The notes beneath the pieces were generated by a model, which saw only the letters and a program-made list of their open reading frames with translations, did no database searches and was not told the DNA's origin. Positions 1-12,297 of a stretch of DNA of 64,000 bases are shown here, piece after piece. The stretch's first letter is position 1; the number at the start of each line of letters is the position of its first letter. The position numbers were made by a program, and so were the translations under genes. Location: the NCBI GenBank assembly GCA_943736015.1, contig OX031058.1, positions 21,601,001 to 21,665,000 on the forward strand, written 5' to 3'. Source of the stretch: Tridacna crocea. Taxonomy: Eukaryota; Mollusca; Bivalvia; Cardiida; Cardiidae.

Positions 1-296
1 AGTTGTCGACGGGCCATAAAACACTATTCATTCATTGAAGTAAGTGGAAATGTTAAGTTTTTCTGCTAAGTTTTGCCGACAGAGGGAAAGACAGACAGAC
101 AATGGTAAAACAATATGCCCCAATCGCTTGATGCAGGGGCATAAAAAATGTTAAAAATATATAATCATCATGTATAAGACATCCACAAAGGTGTTTTCCA
201 TCAAGGTATTTAGATTACAATCCGATAGAAGGCAGTGCTTAACAAAGCTTTATCCCACTGCCATCATGATGTACACAAAAAAATGAAAAATGTTGG

Positions 297-700
297 ATTA
301 CTGTCACTCTCTATATATCCAAAGCAGGGATTTTTACTTCAAAACTAGTTCTTGGCCGGTTAACTAAATATTGACAGTTGATTGTTTGAATGATTAGGTG
401 GATTACTGTCACTGTCTATATTTGATGGATGGATTTCTGCCCTAAAACTGGTTGTAGGCTGGTTGACTGTTGACTGTTGGGACGTTTGATTGAATTACTG
501 TCACTGTCTATATCCAACGCAGGGATGTCTGCTTCAAGACTAGTTGTTGGCTGGTTGACTGTTAACAGCTGAATATTGGAATGTTTGGCTACTGCTGAAA
601 TTGGATGAATGGATCTCTACATGAAGACTAGTTGGTTGGGTGACTGTTGACAGCTGTCTGTTGGAACTTTCTGAAGCTGCTGTTGACATACTTCTTTCAA
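297..700 (+). repeat. Degenerate tandem repeat, about 91-105 bp units
   Basis: GATTACTGTCACTSTCTAT recurs at about 297, 402 and 493, with a weaker unit near 586; each unit also has a TAGTTSTTGGCYGGTT segment. Confidence 0.7.
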
Positions 701-749
701 CAGGTGACAGAACATCTTGGACCTCTGGAAAAAGTCAGGAGTTTTTTTA

Positions 750-985
750 TTAACCCATTACCACACAATCCCTACTTTTGACGTCCCTGAGAAAGAAGCC
801 TTTAGAAAACATTGTGAGAAAAGGAGAAAATGCCGGTAACCAGCATTTTCTCCTTTTCCCACAATGTTTTCTACTCTTCACAAAACAAATTTCAAATTTT
901 CAGTCACTTTTATTTTTCCATCTGCAAATGCTTGAAATATGAACTAAAATATGCTCTAAAATATTGTTGTTTGGTAACAGGTTAA
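750..985 (+). mobile_element. Palindromic TTAA MITE (family reference description)
   Basis: Family structure: TTAA, inverted end CYCATTACCA (or CCTTTCCCA), an arm of about 60 bp, a 65-bp palindrome with arms reading ACATTGTGGGAAAAGGAG and centre GCTGGTAACCAGC, then an arm containing GTCTGCAAATGCTTTCAATT, and the inverted end with TTAA. About 220-230 bp, no coding capacity. TTAA duplications and CC-initial ends point to piggyBac-type mobilisation. This copy is nearly full, with TTAA at the left end and GTTAA at the right. Confidence 0.85.
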
Positions 986-1009
986 TAATACTCTCGATGC
1001 ATGCTGAAT

Positions 1010-2300
1010 CTCTTCCAAATTTGGTTTGAAAGCTTTGATTATTACTTGGTCAGGGTTCAATCTAGAATATAAAATTTGGTGGGACATTTGGGCCCTTCAG
1101 TGATCTCTGTAAAATCTGTTATCCCACAGCATAGGGCTAACTTTGATCATAGAGTGATAACTTGAATGAAGTACAGGGTTTTCCCTCGGCTTTGAAAATT
1201 GGGGGTCATTGTGACCCCCTTCCTCATTAGTTGCGGGTCATTTCATTAATTTTGGGGGTCAAAAATACGGCTTTCTTCATCATCAACCTCAAACACGATT
1301 TACAATGCATTTTACCTTTAAACGCCAACTTCCAAGATTGAAAAGTCGGTCGATCATTTCTGACGGAAATGTCACTTTTTGACAAACCAAACATTTTCGT
1401 CTGAATCGCTGCTTGACGTGGCTTGATCGGCAGTTGTACGAAGCAGACGATAGAAGAATTCTACAGTTTTCTTCGTCATGACATTATTTTTCCGCTAACA
1501 GAACAGACCGGTAATGTGTACGTTTATATACCGGAAGTCGTGTAAAATATGCTAGGAAATACAGAGAACCCAACCACGACTTTGACCGGGCCCATATTTA
1601 CGACACGTGTCCAATATACATCTCGGCAATAATGTGTAAACCAGTCTTATTCTATAAATAGATTACCGGAAAACCACTTTTATCTAAAATAAACCCAGTA
1701 GTTAAAAAAAGAACGGTGTTCGTCTGACATTGAAGCAAGAACAAGCTTGGAATTATGACGCTTCATTCAACTTCGTACATTATTCAGATTTTGGAAAGTT
1801 GCGTCACCGATGACGCACTGTCATTTATTTTGGGGGTCATTTGAATTAAAATTGCGTCAATGACGCAGGATTTGTGCGTCATGGAAAACCCTGGAAGTAT
1901 TTTGGTAGAGGACTACATTGTATAAGGCAATGCTACATTCATAATTTGAAAGCTCTAGGCCTAATGGTTTGAGAGGAGAAGATTTTTAAAGATTTCCTTC
2001 TTTACCTACCAATGCAGGATCCCACAGCATAGTGCTAATTTTGATTGTAGAGTAATTATTTTAAGCATTCTGATAGAGGACCATGAGTATAAATTATGCT
2101 ATATTGCAAAACTTGGAAGATCTAGGCCTTCTGACTTTTAAAAGATTTCCTTCTTTATCTCTACATAAAATACAGGATCCCGCAACATTTGCCTAAATTT
2201 CATTATAGAGTCATTATACTCTATATATATAGATATATTTTGGTAAAGGACCATAAGGCAACGCTACATGCCATATACCTGTGCCTAAAGGCAACGGAAA
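1010..2300 (+). repeat. Degenerate tandem repeat interrupted by a TIR element
   Basis: Recurring CCCACAGCATAGKGCTAA, GAGTAATTAT and CTAGGCCT segments at about 135-180 bp spacing. The 1174-1893 element sits inside it. Confidence 0.6.
1174..1893. mobile_element. TIR element with CAGGGTTTTCC ends (720 bp)
   Basis: Starts CAGGGTTTTCC and ends GGAAAACCCTG, flanked by a perfect 6-bp duplication GAAGTA (1168-1173 and 1894-1899). Both ends are followed inward by GGGGGTCAT-type motifs. No transposase is visible. It interrupts a degenerate tandem repeat that reads across the empty site. Confidence 0.75.
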
Positions 2301-2439
2301 AGAAGAGCTATCATTGACGGTTAATGTTCCCCGAACCAGTACTTGTCACAAAATGTATGACATAATTTGAAATCCTCAGCTGTTTTCCTACATAAGATCT
2401 ATTTGTGCACAGAAAATTAAGTGAAAAGTCAAACGTAAG

Positions 2440-3500
2440 ATAAAACATAAAAAAATGTCATTAAATCCCCTTATCCCATAACACTGTTTTCATTAATGAA
2501 ATATAAAGAGTATATGGTCAGGAGCTTTTGATGAATAAGTTAAAAGTGAAATTTCATGAAAATATGACCAAAAATTTAGAAGATATTAGAGAAAAACAAA
2601 TTTAAACGTGGAGCCCCCTTTTCCCACAACACATTCTTAATTCTTTACCACACAATCCCGACTTTTAACAACCCTGAGAAAGAAGCATTTTGAAAACATT
2701 GTGGGAAAAGGAGAAAATGCTGCTAACCAGCATTTTCTCCTTTTCCCAGAATGTTTTCTACCCAGCTGGAAACAAATTTCGCTTTTTGAGTTTCATTTAT
2801 TTTGTCATCTGCAAATGCTTTCAATTTGGACAGGTCTAAAATTTTGTTGTTTGGTAAAGAGTTTAATTGAGAATCAAGTGTAAACTACTCTTTCTCTCAA
2901 AGCAATCTATCTGTCTATAAAATTTCAAGTAAATGGCTTCAGCTTTTCCAGAGATATTTTCCTTATAGGAATAAATTCTTCAAAAAATCAAAGGGGGATA
3001 ATTTCCCTAAAAATTTTGATAGAGTTTTGGTTCTTGTTGAATAGCTATCTGTGTATCAAATTTGAGACTAATGGCTGTAATGCTTTTGAAGTAATTGCCA
3101 TCACAAACTTTCATCAACCCCCCCCCCAAAAAAAAAATAAGCATAAAGCTATAATACATTAAGTCCCCTTTTCCCGTAATACACTTTTGTGTAAATGAAC
3201 TACAAATAGTGCATGGTCTGGGAGTTTTGATGAGCAACTTAAATATGAAATTTCATAAAATTCTGACCAGTAATTTAGGAGATACTAGAGAAAAACTAAT
3301 TTTTACATTAAGTCCCTTTTTTCCACAACACAGCCTCAAATTGAGAAACAAGGAAAATGGTATCTGGGAAATGTTCCAAGAAATTGATATATGAAGTTAC
3401 ATCCAATTTAGTCAAGGGGTTGTGGAGAAATGGCTTCGGACAGACAGACGTATGGATGGACGGACAAACAGACGCACAGCATGGCAACTATACTCACCGA
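2440..3500 (+). repeat. Degenerate repeat with a MITE insertion
   Basis: CCCCTTTTCCC, GGTCNGGAGYTTTTGATGA and GAAATTTCATRAAA recur at 2465-2630 and 3160-3330. It ends in a purine-rich GACAGACAGACG tail near 3440-3480. The MITE at 2637 splits it. Confidence 0.6.
2637..2866 (+). mobile_element. Palindromic TTAA MITE
   Basis: TTAA at both ends and a palindrome with one mismatch. It is inserted in a degenerate repeat (2440-3500) whose flanks match on either side. Confidence 0.85.
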
Positions 3501-3739
3501 AATTTTTTCAGCCAGCATAACAAAAAGTACCATATAAGTTGGACAACATTGTGAGAAAAGGAGGAATCGGTTACCAGCAATTTCTCTATTTCACATGTTT
3601 TCCTAAATATCATCATTAAATGGCATCAAAAAGGCCACTCTGTTCTCAAAGAATACCAAAGTAGTCCCCTACTCCTTTTTTCAACAAGAACTGTGGGCAA
3701 AGCGTACAAATACATAACCCCTCCCCCATACACACACAC

Positions 3740-6130
3740 TTTAAGAAAGTGCTATGAGAGAAGGGAACAGTTTCTAAAACAAAGTTCATTTATTACCTTG
3801 ACCGGTGCAAGTTGGATGTATATGACCCAAAAACAATGAGGCACTTCCTTGGGTCATAGGCAACATTAATATAAAGTTCAATGGCCATAGGTCAAATGGC
3901 TTTTGAGTTAGAGCCCAAAAATAGTTTTCAAGCCAAGTTCACCTGTTACCTTGACCTTTGACAAATGAGACCGTTATTTATAGGGCACCTCACGGGCAAC
4001 AATTTGTAAAGTTTCATGATCCTAGGTCAAAATTTAATGGATTTTGAGTTAGAGCATGGAAAGGAAAAGTCTACAGAAGGACAGATGGATGGACAAACAG
4101 ACATGGTGAAATCAGTATACCTCCTCCACTTTGTATTTGGGTTGAATAGTAACTATTTACTATTAGTAAGGATCAATCATGTCAATGTTAAAATACTTGC
4201 CCTTTTCGCACCACCAAAGGTTGTTTTCATCTCCATAATCAAAAGAACGTGATGCAAACTCAAGAAGTCTTGGTTTGTACTTGAATGTAAAGTTTCATTT
4301 TAGAATTACATGATGGTTGTCCTTCTTTGGCATCATTTACGTACTGTGCTAGCCATCCTTTTGAGTAAGTGGCATCAATGCTGAAAAATAAGAAATTAAG
4401 AAAGAATTATGTCTTACAATCATTGAAGCATTTTTTTTTAAGTCCTCCTGATAAAGGAAAAGCACTTGGCGACAGAATATGCTTCCTGAACAAGTGCTTG
4501 TCACAAAAAGTTTCACATAAATCCAGTGAAGTACTACGGTGAGTGTATTAACTGTTAACAGTTCATTTTTTTCATTCAAACATGATCTCCCTTTGAGGAA
4601 AGTTTCATGTCAAATTTTTTTGTGTGCTATACATGTTCAAAGCATGTTCCATCAGTGTGTGTGTGTTTCAAATTGGTGGCTTGCATGCTTAAGAAGATAA
4701 GGCCTGGAAAACAATTATCATAACCAAGAGCCGTCAGAGAGAGATTATGATCCTGAACAAGTTCTTGTCACATAGTATGACATACATTGACTGAGGTACT
4801 GACAGCCAGAGATATCATTCTAAAATATTATTTTTATTCCAACATATTTAAAACTAGAATGATTATCCAAGGACAACTGGTGTCAAGCCCACAAATAGTT
4901 GAACTTCATGTGTGACTTGACTTTTGACCTACCTGAACAAATGTTTCAAATGGCAATCTACTCATGATGGAGAACAATTGTGTAAATTTCTACTGAAATC
5001 TATCCATAAATGTAGGAGTTATGGTCCCTACAAAACTTTAACCTTTAGCTGTGACCTTGATCTTCAACCTATGGAACAAATGGTTCCAATGGTACATCTA
5101 CTCAAGATGGAGATCAATTGTGCCCATTTTTTTTAAAATCCATCCATAAATGTAGTAGTTATGGTCAGGACAAATTTGGACAAACAAGCATACACATAAA
5201 CTAACACACATACACTAAACTGTCATTGTGTCAACTTGCCTTGCTCAATGCAAGTGGGCTCTACAAAAACCGGGTAAAAGTCATCTGCACAATATCATAA
5301 GGAGTTTGTATGTGAAGTTTCATCCAATTGGGTCAAAGGGTTGTGGAGAAATTCCTTCGGACAGACGGATGGAAAGAAGGATGGACGGACAGACCAAGCA
5401 GTGGCTATATGCTTGCCCTTCAGAGAGCATAATAACAGATACTAAGTGTAACGTTACGATAAAAGAATGTTGGCTGAGCCGCGTTTGAACTTACGACCCT
5501 AGGATTGAGGGCACCATATTTTACCAAGTGATCTAAGTGGGCTTGGCTCATCAATGATCTAGTAATGAATATTGTTATGAAACTTAATGACTGGGCTGGT
5601 GCCACTCCTTATTCCATGCAAATTTGGAGAAGATTGAGCCCAAGCAGTGACTCCTAAAGTGTAAAAAGAAATTGTCATTTTTCCCTTTTCTATCATGTTT
5701 TCATATTTAATGATCCATTTTCAATAAGGTCCATCCTCATGACCATGCAAACATTTTGGGCAAGTTATAAAAAAGACAGCCAAAATTGTGATCTCTACAG
5801 TGTAGACAATGGCATTGTCTTCACGGCCCTTTTCCTCATGATTTCATATGGAATGACCCCCATTTTTAAGACTTCAACCTGATGATCTGACAAGTATTGA
5901 GTCAATAGTGTGATCTCTAGAATGAAACAAAGAAACTGTCAATAATATCACACCTTTTTGTGTGATTTCAAATGAATGCCATCACTATCAATTAGCGTTC
6001 ATCCTCATAACTTGACAAACATTTTGACCAAGTTTCAAAAGGATTGGGCCAATAATGTTGCTGCAAACATTCAAGAATCACAAAAGCTCACCATTACCAT
6101 GTTTTGCTCAGGTGATCAGGTGAGCTAAAA
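3740..6130 (+). repeat. Cluster of degenerate bivalve-type tandem repeats
   Basis: Contains TGACCTTTGAC-rich units, two GACAGACGGATGG-like tails (4075-4110, 5355-5400) and an end TGCTCAGGTGATCAGGTGAGCT at 6105-6125. No coding frame of note is seen. Confidence 0.55.
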
Positions 6131-6314
6131 AGTGCATTTAGTCACCAGACTGCAAAGTGTCAAATATAATTATTGGTGACAACACTAGCAGCCTATGCAA
6201 AGGCTCTAGCAACATGTAAGGTGTGTTCTTTACATGGAGATTTCCTCAGAATTTTTAAAATTTTCATTCAGAATATCTTGCGCATGATCATTATAGAATT
6301 TCTTCTAAATCACA

Positions 6315-6550
6315 CAAGCCAACACTCTTTCTGACATTTGACAAAAGTCATTGTGAAATGTGTAATTTGTCTCTCACAAATAGGCGAACAATAAGTATTG
6401 CGTCTTAGTGGGGTGAGCAGCTGGTGGCTCAGATTGAATGTTGTGATTGTACTGGTGTGAGAAACGACAGAAAGCCATCGTTAGGTACACCAGCACCAGC
6501 ACTGAAATACTGTTGAAAGTGCAAATAAACCCCATACAATCAATCTGAAT
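6315..6550 (+). mobile_element. tRNA-derived SINE body, 5' truncated
   Basis: Matches the body of the SINE at 11149-11445: GCCAACACTCTTTCTGACAT, GAGCAG...GGCTCAGATTGAATGTTG, and the shared tail AACCCCATACAATCAATC. Confidence 0.65.
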
Positions 6551-7019
6551 CACACAAAATATGGCAAATGAATCTTTAGAAATCTTAAACATCTTGATCT
6601 AAGGAACACATCTGACTTTTTCTCAGAAAAAAACTAAATAGGTTGATTGAGGTTGACTTTATAATATGACATACCTCATATGAAAGTTCATCTATGCAAT
6701 ATGGTTTGACAAAAGATTTCTGAAATTTTAACTATAATTATACAAGCCTTCAACCATTTTATCCCCTTTTGTTAAAAACAGAAAGAACTATAACTGTCAA
6801 TTTGCTGTTTAATGATAGTTGCTGCTAACAAATTTGAACAATAATATATGTGTGTTGCATAAAAACAGCAAAATTTGTTTCTGTAATAATTTTACTTAAT
6901 ATCCTTAATCTGCAAAATTGACACATACCAAGGGTATGATAAGTCAATCAAACTTTCAAAAGTATAATCTACAAACACTGGCTTTTTGTTTTGTGCACAA
7001 TATTTAGGTTTCTTAGGAT

Positions 7020-7445
7020 GAACATTTAATTTCAATTAGAATGGTTGTCCAAGGACAAAAGGTGTTCAGCCTACAAAGATTTTTTTTTATTTATATTGGA
7101 CACTTTGAACTTCAAGTTTGACCTTGACCTTTGACCTATCTGATCAAATGTTTCAAAGGGCTCTTCTACTCATGATGGAGAATAATTGTACAAATTCATA
7201 TTGAAATCTATCCATAAATGTAGAAGTTATGGTCCTGACAAAACTTTGACCTTCAGCTGTGACCCTGACCCTACCTAAACAAATGTTTCAGATGGCACAT
7301 CTACTCATGATGGGGAACAATTGTGCAAAACAATTGTGCCAAGTTATCTCGAAATCCGTCTACACTTGTAGAAGTTATGGACTGCACAAATTCGGAAGGA
7401 CACACATACTAACTTAACACTAATGCACATACACTGAACTGTCGA
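7020..7445 (+). repeat. Degenerate tandem repeat (GACCTTTGACC units)
   Basis: ATCTACTCATGATGG-type segments recur about every 130 bp at 7167-7315. Related to 4860-5170. Confidence 0.6.
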
Positions 7446-8576
7446 GCCCGTGTGTTCTTGAGTAAACAGATAACGAGTTGTGTTCATTTAACAACTTTTG
7501 AGTTGGGGATTTGAATGTAATAGGTCTGCCATTTTTACCAGTATTTTGTATGGCAATCAGCGGTATTCAAATCGCAAAACAGTATTTTTCATAATGTGAC
7601 CAGGTCAGACGTTGGATTTACATCAACAGCTAGCTAGAAGTTACATTTTTCCTGCTGAATAGCCATGCAGTAAGTTCTTTGATGAATCTTGGCTGTCTAG
7701 GCCTCTATCAAAGCAGTGTATCCAACATTTCGCAAAGTTGCTTGATTCAAGACATAATTATGGACTGAAAATATGGACCATAACATTATGGTTACCTTAA
7801 TCACAGGAATCTGACATTCTATAACCAAAGTAAATGATAAAATATGGAAAAAAAAAAATCCCTCCCTATATAATATAAACACAAGGAGTGCAACGTCTCG
7901 ATTGCTGGCGCGTGCACCCGACAGCCTTTCCCAACCAAAATCACCCACGAAACAAACATTGATCATAATCTCCTTCAGCCTAGCGATAGACAAGACATTA
8001 ATGTACCTGCGTCATCCGACGATACCTCAGTAGACACCTTTCAACCGGAGATATCTGTCATGTTTTACAGCTCTATCAGGACATTTTGATTTATCCGAGT
8101 GGCCATTCGCTGACGTCACAAGAAATGCAAGGAAGCATATTTTTGTATTACTTATTGCTATTATTTTTTTCGATTTTAAGACATTTATGGACATCAAATG
8201 ATTCTAAAGATTCTAGAAAAATCTGTAGTATCATGTGATAAAATTATTGGAGGGGCCTGCCCCCCCCCCCCCCCCCCCCACACACACACCCCTGTACATA
8301 TCAAATATCTATCCTCTAAGCCTTCTGATTTCTAGAGCAAAGGAATTATTTTCAAGCAAACTAAATCTGGGACCTAGAACCTTTTACCTATGTGACCCAA
8401 AACTTTGATGGCAGCTACTAGAATCATGGTCAACGGTTGTATGAAGTTTCATGTTCCTACTGCCTTAGAGCAATAATTAGGCCAAAATTACAAATTTCCA
8501 GAGGAGATAATTCTTGAACCGATTGCAGTGAGTCACAAAAGTTTGATATATGTACATCTTCTACATGTATTTACTA
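7446..8576. other. Intergenic, no feature recognised
   Basis: No coding signature that I recognise; a poly-C run followed by CA repeats at 8262-8290. Confidence 0.5.
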
Positions 8577-9105
8577 TGTAGACTGTGTCCTCAGAAAACA
8601 AAAATGAGAGTTACAGTTGCATGCACTCTATGGACAATGTCCTCACAAAACAGAATAGAGAGATAAATGTATTTACTTTGTAGACTGTGTCCTCACAAAA
8701 CAAAAATGAGAGTTACAGTTGCATGCACTCTCTGGACAATGTCCTCACAAAACAAGATAGAGAGATAATGACAATTTCAATGTAGACTGTGTCCTCACAA
8801 AACAAAAATGAGAGTTACAGTTGCATGCACTCTCTGGACAATGTCCTCACAAAACAGAATAGAGAGATAAATGTATTTACTTTGTAGACTGTGTCCTCAC
8901 AAAACAAAACTGAGAGTTACAGTTGCATGCACTCTCTGGACAATGTCCTCACAAAACAAGATAGAGAGATAATCACAATTTCAATGTAGACTGTCCTCAC
9001 AATACAGAAAAGTGAGTTACAATTGCATGACATACATGTATATCCACATTTTTATAAAACAGAATAGAAAGACAAAATTTACATTTACTAAATTGTAGAT
9101 TGTGT
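8577..9105 (+). repeat. 102-bp tandem satellite, about 4-5 units, alternating variants
   Basis: TGTAGACTGTG recurs at 8577, 8679, 8781, 8883 and 8985, exactly 102 bp apart. Each unit is two diverged 51-bp halves starting TCCTCACAAAACA. Units 1 and 3 end in AAATGTATTTACTT; units 2 and 4 end in CACAATTTCAA or GACAATTTCAA, giving a 204-bp higher-order pattern. The last unit is diverged. Confidence 0.9.
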
Positions 9106-9145
9106 CCTTACTAAAAAGAAAAGAATATAATGATACATTTTCCAT

Positions 9146-9367
9146 TTAACCCATTACCACACAATCCCTACTTTTGACGCCCCTGAAAAAGAAGCCTTTA
9201 GAAAACATTGTGGGAAAAGGAGAAAATGCTGGTAACCAGCATTTTCTCCTTTTCACACAATGTTTTCTAACCTTCCCAACACAAATTTTCAGTCACTTAC
9301 ATTTTGTTGTCTGCAAATGCTTTCGATTTGGGCAAGTCTAACATTTTGTCGTTTGGTAACGAGTTAA
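9146..9367 (+). mobile_element. Palindromic TTAA MITE
   Basis: Both TTAA ends present, CCCATTACCACACAATCCC left end, palindrome nearly perfect. It follows directly on the 102-bp satellite. Confidence 0.88.
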
Positions 9368-10132
9368 GACTTTATCGTTTCTGTCAAGTTAAAAAGATAT
9401 AAACTTTATCTGTTTTATATTAAAATTATAATAAATAATATGCTTAATCAATCCTATCATTGCTTCATTGAAAAAGACATTGTATTTTCTTTAATTAGAA
9501 TGAAATGGTCTTATGGTCTTTTTCTCAGTAGAATGTTCATATTTAACAAGAAATAATCTCTCAAAATGATGTTCTTTTGACAAAAAAAAAAATCTTGGGA
9601 TCACCATGTTTTAGACTTGATAAAAATAAGATCAAGAATACCATTCTTACCATATTTGAAAAGATTTTGTAGCTGACTAGCTGTTCCTCAAAATTAAATT
9701 TGATTGCCTTACATGGTGCATTGAATATCTTTACCCACGTCAGTTTATAATCAGAGCTGAATTATGTGGGCTGCCAATTTTCTCAGTTTGGCCTCCAGTG
9801 ACCCTTTTGAACACTACATGTTTGTGTAAAAATTGAGTATTCCTGGGTCATGGTAAGATATAGAAAAAAATGAAAAAGTCACACAGATACAATTAAAAAA
9901 CTTAATCTTATTGCCAACCAGTTTCGCTTTGCTCGTCAGGGCAATAGATACAATTGTATGTACATGTATAATATAATATATAGAACAAAAAATCCAAATA
10001 TATGCCCAAACAAGAATTATATGCATAAAGTCAAATGACACTAGAAATTATTATTGTTTGATGTCTGGACCTGTTTTGTGAAACCAGTCATACCACAAAA
10101 AATAACAACAATTCAAGCCTTGTTTCTTTGTT
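9368..10132. other. Intergenic, no feature recognised
   Basis: AT-rich sequence; only short uninformative open frames. Confidence 0.5.
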
Positions 10133-10361
10133 TTAACCCATTACCACTCAATCCCTACTTTCGACGCCCCTGAGAAAGAAGCCTTTTGAAAACACTGTTT
10201 GAAAAGGAGAAAATGCTGGTAACCAGCAGTTTCTTCTTTTCCCACAGTGTTTTTTACCCTTTCCAGAACAAATTTCTATTTTTCAGTCACCTTTATTTTG
10301 TCGTCTGCAAATGCTTTCAATTTGGACCAGTCCAAAATTGTCTTGTGTGGTAATGAGTTAA
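10133..10361 (+). mobile_element. Palindromic TTAA MITE
   Basis: Both TTAA ends present; the palindrome has several mismatches (older copy). Confidence 0.86.
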
Positions 10362-10439
10362 TATATAAAGTGGTTTTAAAGAAGAATCTTTGAACAAAGG
10401 CATTTCCTGACTGCATATTTTAAATAACACCCACCCATA

Positions 10440-10710
10440 ATAAAGGTTGGTTGGTTGTGTTGGGGTTTAATGCCACTTTAACAGCTAAGGTCATATCATG
10501 GCAGTCGGTGATGCACATGTGTCTTCTGGCTTTCTCATACCAGTACTAACACTACTTTCTTTCCTAAGTCACTACTTTTCTCGCATGCTTCAGCATAGGT
10601 GAGACGCGAAAATACGCCAGAAGAAGGTTCGCCTCAACTGGGTATCGAGCTCACAACCACCAGGTCATGAGTCTGACAATGCTCACCAGTGTCACCACTC
10701 AGCCACATAA
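10440..10710 (+). repeat. Likely SINE-like interspersed repeat
   Basis: GGTATCGAGCTCACAACCAC and CACTCAGCCACATAATAAAGG. A related piece occurs at 48170-48400 (GGTATTGAGCCTGTAACCAC). Confidence 0.5.
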
Positions 10711-11148
10711 TAAAGGCTATTTTTTAATTTGATCTAATTTTCTCAAGAAACTAACTTCAAACTTGTAATTGAAAGCTCTTGTAAAAGAGACAACATGCTT
10801 CTGGCCTTATTTATCTTTGTTGAAATATATATTTTTACTAAATTTAAGATCCCTTCAAACAAAACTCTTCTGTTTCCTAAGCTCTTTATCATTAATGAAA
10901 TTTAGTTTTTTAGGTTTTTAGGTTTGTAATATATGACTTGACATTTGTCAACATTGAATTTAAGATCCCAATCGTTGTGCATGTAAAACATTAATCTTGA
11001 TTTTTTGTAGGATTTGAGAGTTATATACTTACTTAGTATATAATGTTTGATACTTCACCAAAACCCCTGAATTTGAGGTTATTCTATTAGTCTGATCGTT
11101 AATATCTCAAATAAAAAGAGGACTGTTATTGTCCATAATCACCCATCT

Positions 11149-11445
11149 TAGTTGGCTGAGGTCGTAGTGCAGTTGGCAGGGCAGTGGACTGCGAATCATG
11201 GGGTCACGGGTTTGATCCCCTAGCCAGGCCAACATTCTTTCCAACATTTGACATAGTCATTTGTCTCTCACCAATGGGTGAATAATTGCCCAACTGGGAA
11301 GAGCAGGAGGCTCGGATAGGATGTTGTGGTAGTACTGGTTTGAGAAATACCAGGAATCCATGGGTAGGTGCTGTAGCCCATGTGACTTAAATCATGTTGA
11401 AAGCTGCATTTAACCCCATACAATCAATCAAACCAACCTGAATCT
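11149..11445 (+). mobile_element. tRNA-derived SINE
   Basis: A-box-like TAGTGCAGTTGGCAGGGC (about 11165-11182) and B-box-like GGGTTTGATCCCC (11208-11220) are spaced as in a tRNA head. The body ends with AACCCCATACAATCAATCAA. The tRNA head is about 75 nt. Confidence 0.75.
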
Positions 11446-11594
11446 CCTTGTGCATAAAAGCACCAAATAGGACCCAAGAGGCATTATTCTAACAACTGTT
11501 ATAAGCGGTCATCAGGTGATGCAACATGCAACATTCAAATATGAAACTGGGTGGTGCAATCATCTTCGCAAAGCAAGGCCGATGATTCACTAAG

Positions 11595-11969
11595 TTACTC
11601 TACCCTTGGTGGCTCGAGCTTGATTTTTACGTTCACCCGATACACTTTTTCATTGGATGCAGCCAGCTCTAGCTGCAACGAATGAAACCGCTCGTAGCAT
11701 TTAATCTTTGACAAAAATAGAACAAGGTATCTACCTTTCGAATAAAAGGTAAAACATGGAAACCCATGTGGATGTCTACTTATCGCTTCATGTGTATTCG
11801 TAAGCGGTTTGTAAAACGATTTTGTTTTTAGAAACATGATGTAGCTCTTAGGGGAGTCATAACCAGCATCCAATAGAGGGCGCATGATCGCAGGAATCTT
11901 GAAATCGGGCTCAATCAGCCAAGGTAGTGATCGTAAACTTGGCTCGCGAAGATGTGGTGCAATATGCAA
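11595..11969 (-). CDS. Open frame of 124 residues, unrecognised
   Basis: Begins MHIAPHLREPSLRSLPWL. It is the longest unexplained open frame outside the two genes apart from a low-complexity one. I see no known domain, signal peptide or splice context. A short inverted 9-mer, CATCTTCGC at 11561-11569 and its complement at 11946-11954, brackets it. It may be a chance frame in a repeat. Confidence 0.15.
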   Translation of the reverse strand: MHIAPHLREPSLRSLPWLIEPDFKIPAIMRPLLDAGYDSPKSYIMFLKTKSFYKPLTNTHEAISRHPHGFPCFTFYSKGRYLVLFLSKIKCYERFHSLQLELAASNEKVYRVNVKIKLEPPRVE

Positions 11970-11999
11970 AAGTGTAAATCTCTAGGCCTTTATTTGTCA

Positions 12000-12297
12000 T
12001 AGGTTGTTTGAAGATATTACCTATATTTCAGCCTTTCTGTTACCATGACAACCAGAGATTTTGACAGAATTTAGAATTTTTTATTTTCATTACATGTATT
12101 GTTTTTTTATAACTTTGCTGAAGCTTCACCAAACGAACATCCCTGTCAAATTTCAGCTTGATTTGCTCACTGGTTAAGGAGGAGAAAATTTTGAAAGAAA
12201 ACATAGACAGACAGATGGACAGACAACAGACGATGACTGATCACAATAGCTCACCTTGCACATAACTCTGCACTTCATGCTCAAGTGAGTTAAAATG
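12000..12297 (+). repeat. Element of the CTCA(G/A)GTGAG(C/T)TAAAA-ended family
   Basis: ACCATGACAACCAGAG, GACAGACAGATGGACAGACA tail and end ATGCTCAAGTGAGTTAAAA (about 12278-12296), as in the larger copies at 36-39 kb. Confidence 0.6.

Noticed and set aside
2701-2883. Recurrent small frames reading ...[18 protein letters not shown]...
   Set aside because: They are translations of the MITE palindrome and recur at every copy in both orientations; not proteins.
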